A DNA stretch of 64,000 nucleotides from the NCBI GenBank assembly GCA_002706365.1, contig PALM01000017.1, positions 62,001 to 126,000 on the forward strand. The letters are read 5' to 3'. Below, piece by piece: positions 63,479 through 64,000 of this stretch. The translations under genes and the position numbers were made by a program. The stretch's first letter is position 1, and the number at the start of each line of letters is the position of its first letter. The DNA comes from Flavobacteriales bacterium. Its GTDB lineage: Bacteria > Bacteroidota > Bacteroidia > Flavobacteriales_E > Vicingaceae. The notes beneath the pieces were generated by a model. The model searched no databases. It was given only the letters and a program-made list of their open reading frames with translations, and had not been told where the DNA came from.

Positions 63479-63500
63479 AGCCATCCCTTACGAGATGGCT
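63479..63500 (-). terminator. Rho-independent terminator of the barrel gene
   Basis: On the minus strand AGCCATC, an 8-base loop and GATGGCT form a 7-bp hairpin followed directly by a run of seven T. It lies just after the stop of the gene at 63529. Confidence 0.85.
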
Positions 63501-63528
63501 CACCTGAGCAATACAGTTTAATCAAACG

Positions 63529-64000
63529 TTAGAAATGTACAAGAGATACTCCAACAGTAAAAGGATACAGCTCAGGTCCGCGGTCTTCTTCAAATAGCGG
63601 TGTTAGGCTATAAGTGGCAAATAGGGTAAAGTTTCCATATCCTATTCTGCCCATCAAGCTGAACCTGAAAGGGTTGGTATTGAAATCTTCTCTAACTTTC
63701 GTTTTGATCTCTTCTCCATCCAATTCAAAGACTTGCTTTGTTTTTGACCCTAAAGTATAGCTTACCATTCCACCTACTGCAAGATGGAAAGAATGTGCAG
63801 CATCTTTACCGATATTGGTCTCAAACATAATTGGCAAATTGATCATCTCCATCTTGAAGAGGTTCTTTTCAAATCCGTTCGAATCCGGAATTCCAATGGT
63901 TGAATCCTGGAAATTTGCTACGGTAAAATCTCTTGAGAGGCTGAATTTATTGAACTCGAAGCCCATTCCAATAGTAATTCCAAACTTCTCTTTTGCAATT
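63529..64000 (-). CDS. Outer-membrane beta-barrel protein (PorT-like), 5' end outside window
   Basis: The frame runs open to the right edge. The ATG at 63966 is internal, since the codons before it (AKEKFGITIG) continue the same beta-strand pattern. The visible ~156 residues show alternating strands and Gly/aromatic turns (GFEFNKFSLSRDF, LAVGGMVSYTLGSK, RFSLMGRIGYGNFTLFATYS) and a C-terminal strand ending VGVSLVHF, with a terminal Phe as recognised by the BAM complex. This fits a PorT-type outer-membrane barrel domain. The function is unknown. Confidence 0.8.
   Translation of the reverse strand, partial: IAKEKFGITIGMGFEFNKFSLSRDFTVANFQDSTIGIPDSNGFEKNLFKMEMINLPIMFETNIGKDAAHSFHLAVGGMVSYTLGSKTKQVFELDGEEIKTKVREDFNTNPFRFSLMGRIGYGNFTLFATYSLTPLFEEDRGPELYPFTVGVSLVHF

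Noticed and set aside
1-64000. tRNA, rRNA, riboswitch or toxin-antitoxin genes
   Set aside because: I looked for cloverleaf-like, rRNA-like and paired small-gene patterns in the gaps and saw none; gaps are short and mostly explained by promoters or hairpins. A covariance-model search was not possible here.

Overview
The window looks like a chromosomal segment of a marine-type Bacteroidota, most likely order Flavobacteriales (Cryomorphaceae/Schleiferiaceae-like). This placement is inferred from family content, not from a marker-gene search. Evidence for it: a low GC content; type IX secretion (T9SS) genes (PorW/SprE, PorP/SprF, a PorE-like OmpA protein, a type B CTD protein); families typical of Bacteroidota (DUF4292, DUF3078, DUF2141, PorT-like barrels); and several perfect TAnnTTTG promoter boxes. 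I saw no rRNA, tRNA, insertion sequence, prophage or CRISPR array. Coding density is very high and no gap exceeds 300 bases.

Layout. 1-769: 5' part of a secreted protein gene, minus strand. 896-12624 (minus): a run of five tightly spaced genes. In transcription order they encode a giant repeat-rich coiled-coil surface protein (1664 aa), a small SprB-repeat/type B CTD protein, a PorP/SprF barrel, a PorE-like OmpA protein with five extra beta-sandwich repeats, and a membrane cyclase-HD enzyme. This is the most unusual locus here. 12704-23840 (minus): envelope and housekeeping genes, namely an EnvC-like protein, a DUF4292 lipoprotein, a TPR lipoprotein, a sugar nucleotidyltransferase, dut, a flippase, a crotonase and an NtrY-like kinase. 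23919-29989 (minus): ATP synthase genes atpB-E-F-H-A-G, preceded by a separately transcribed bactofilin/atpZ/AtpI-like unit. The beta and epsilon subunits are not present. 30070-32661: porW/sprE. 32794-35177 (plus): an active-looking M23 peptidase and a GH3-family enzyme.

35174-45466 is an exopolysaccharide/O-antigen type cluster in two divergent arms. The minus arm encodes an O-antigen ligase/polymerase, a DUF1972 glycosyltransferase and a polyprenyl-phosphate sugar-1-phosphate transferase. The plus arm encodes a Wzx-type flippase, a methyltransferase-like protein and five GT-A type proteins, most with overlapping ends. 45555-53124 (plus): a VWA protein, dxr, rseP, an unknown secreted protein, a cation/proton antiporter and a PhoD-like phosphatase, with a probable 56-aa membrane microprotein on the opposite strand. 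53131-64000: mixed-strand genes including a metallophosphoesterase, MscS, a DUF3078 protein, a redoxin, a GT4 glycosyltransferase, outer-membrane barrels, an acyl-CoA carboxylase beta subunit, a beta-carbonic anhydrase and a YebC/PmpR-family regulator.

How the genes may work together (inference): T9SS components, surface fibre genes, envelope hydrolases and the polysaccharide cluster together suggest investment in cell-surface assembly, adhesion or gliding. Several genes appear to start at TTG or GTG, which matters when choosing protein N-termini.
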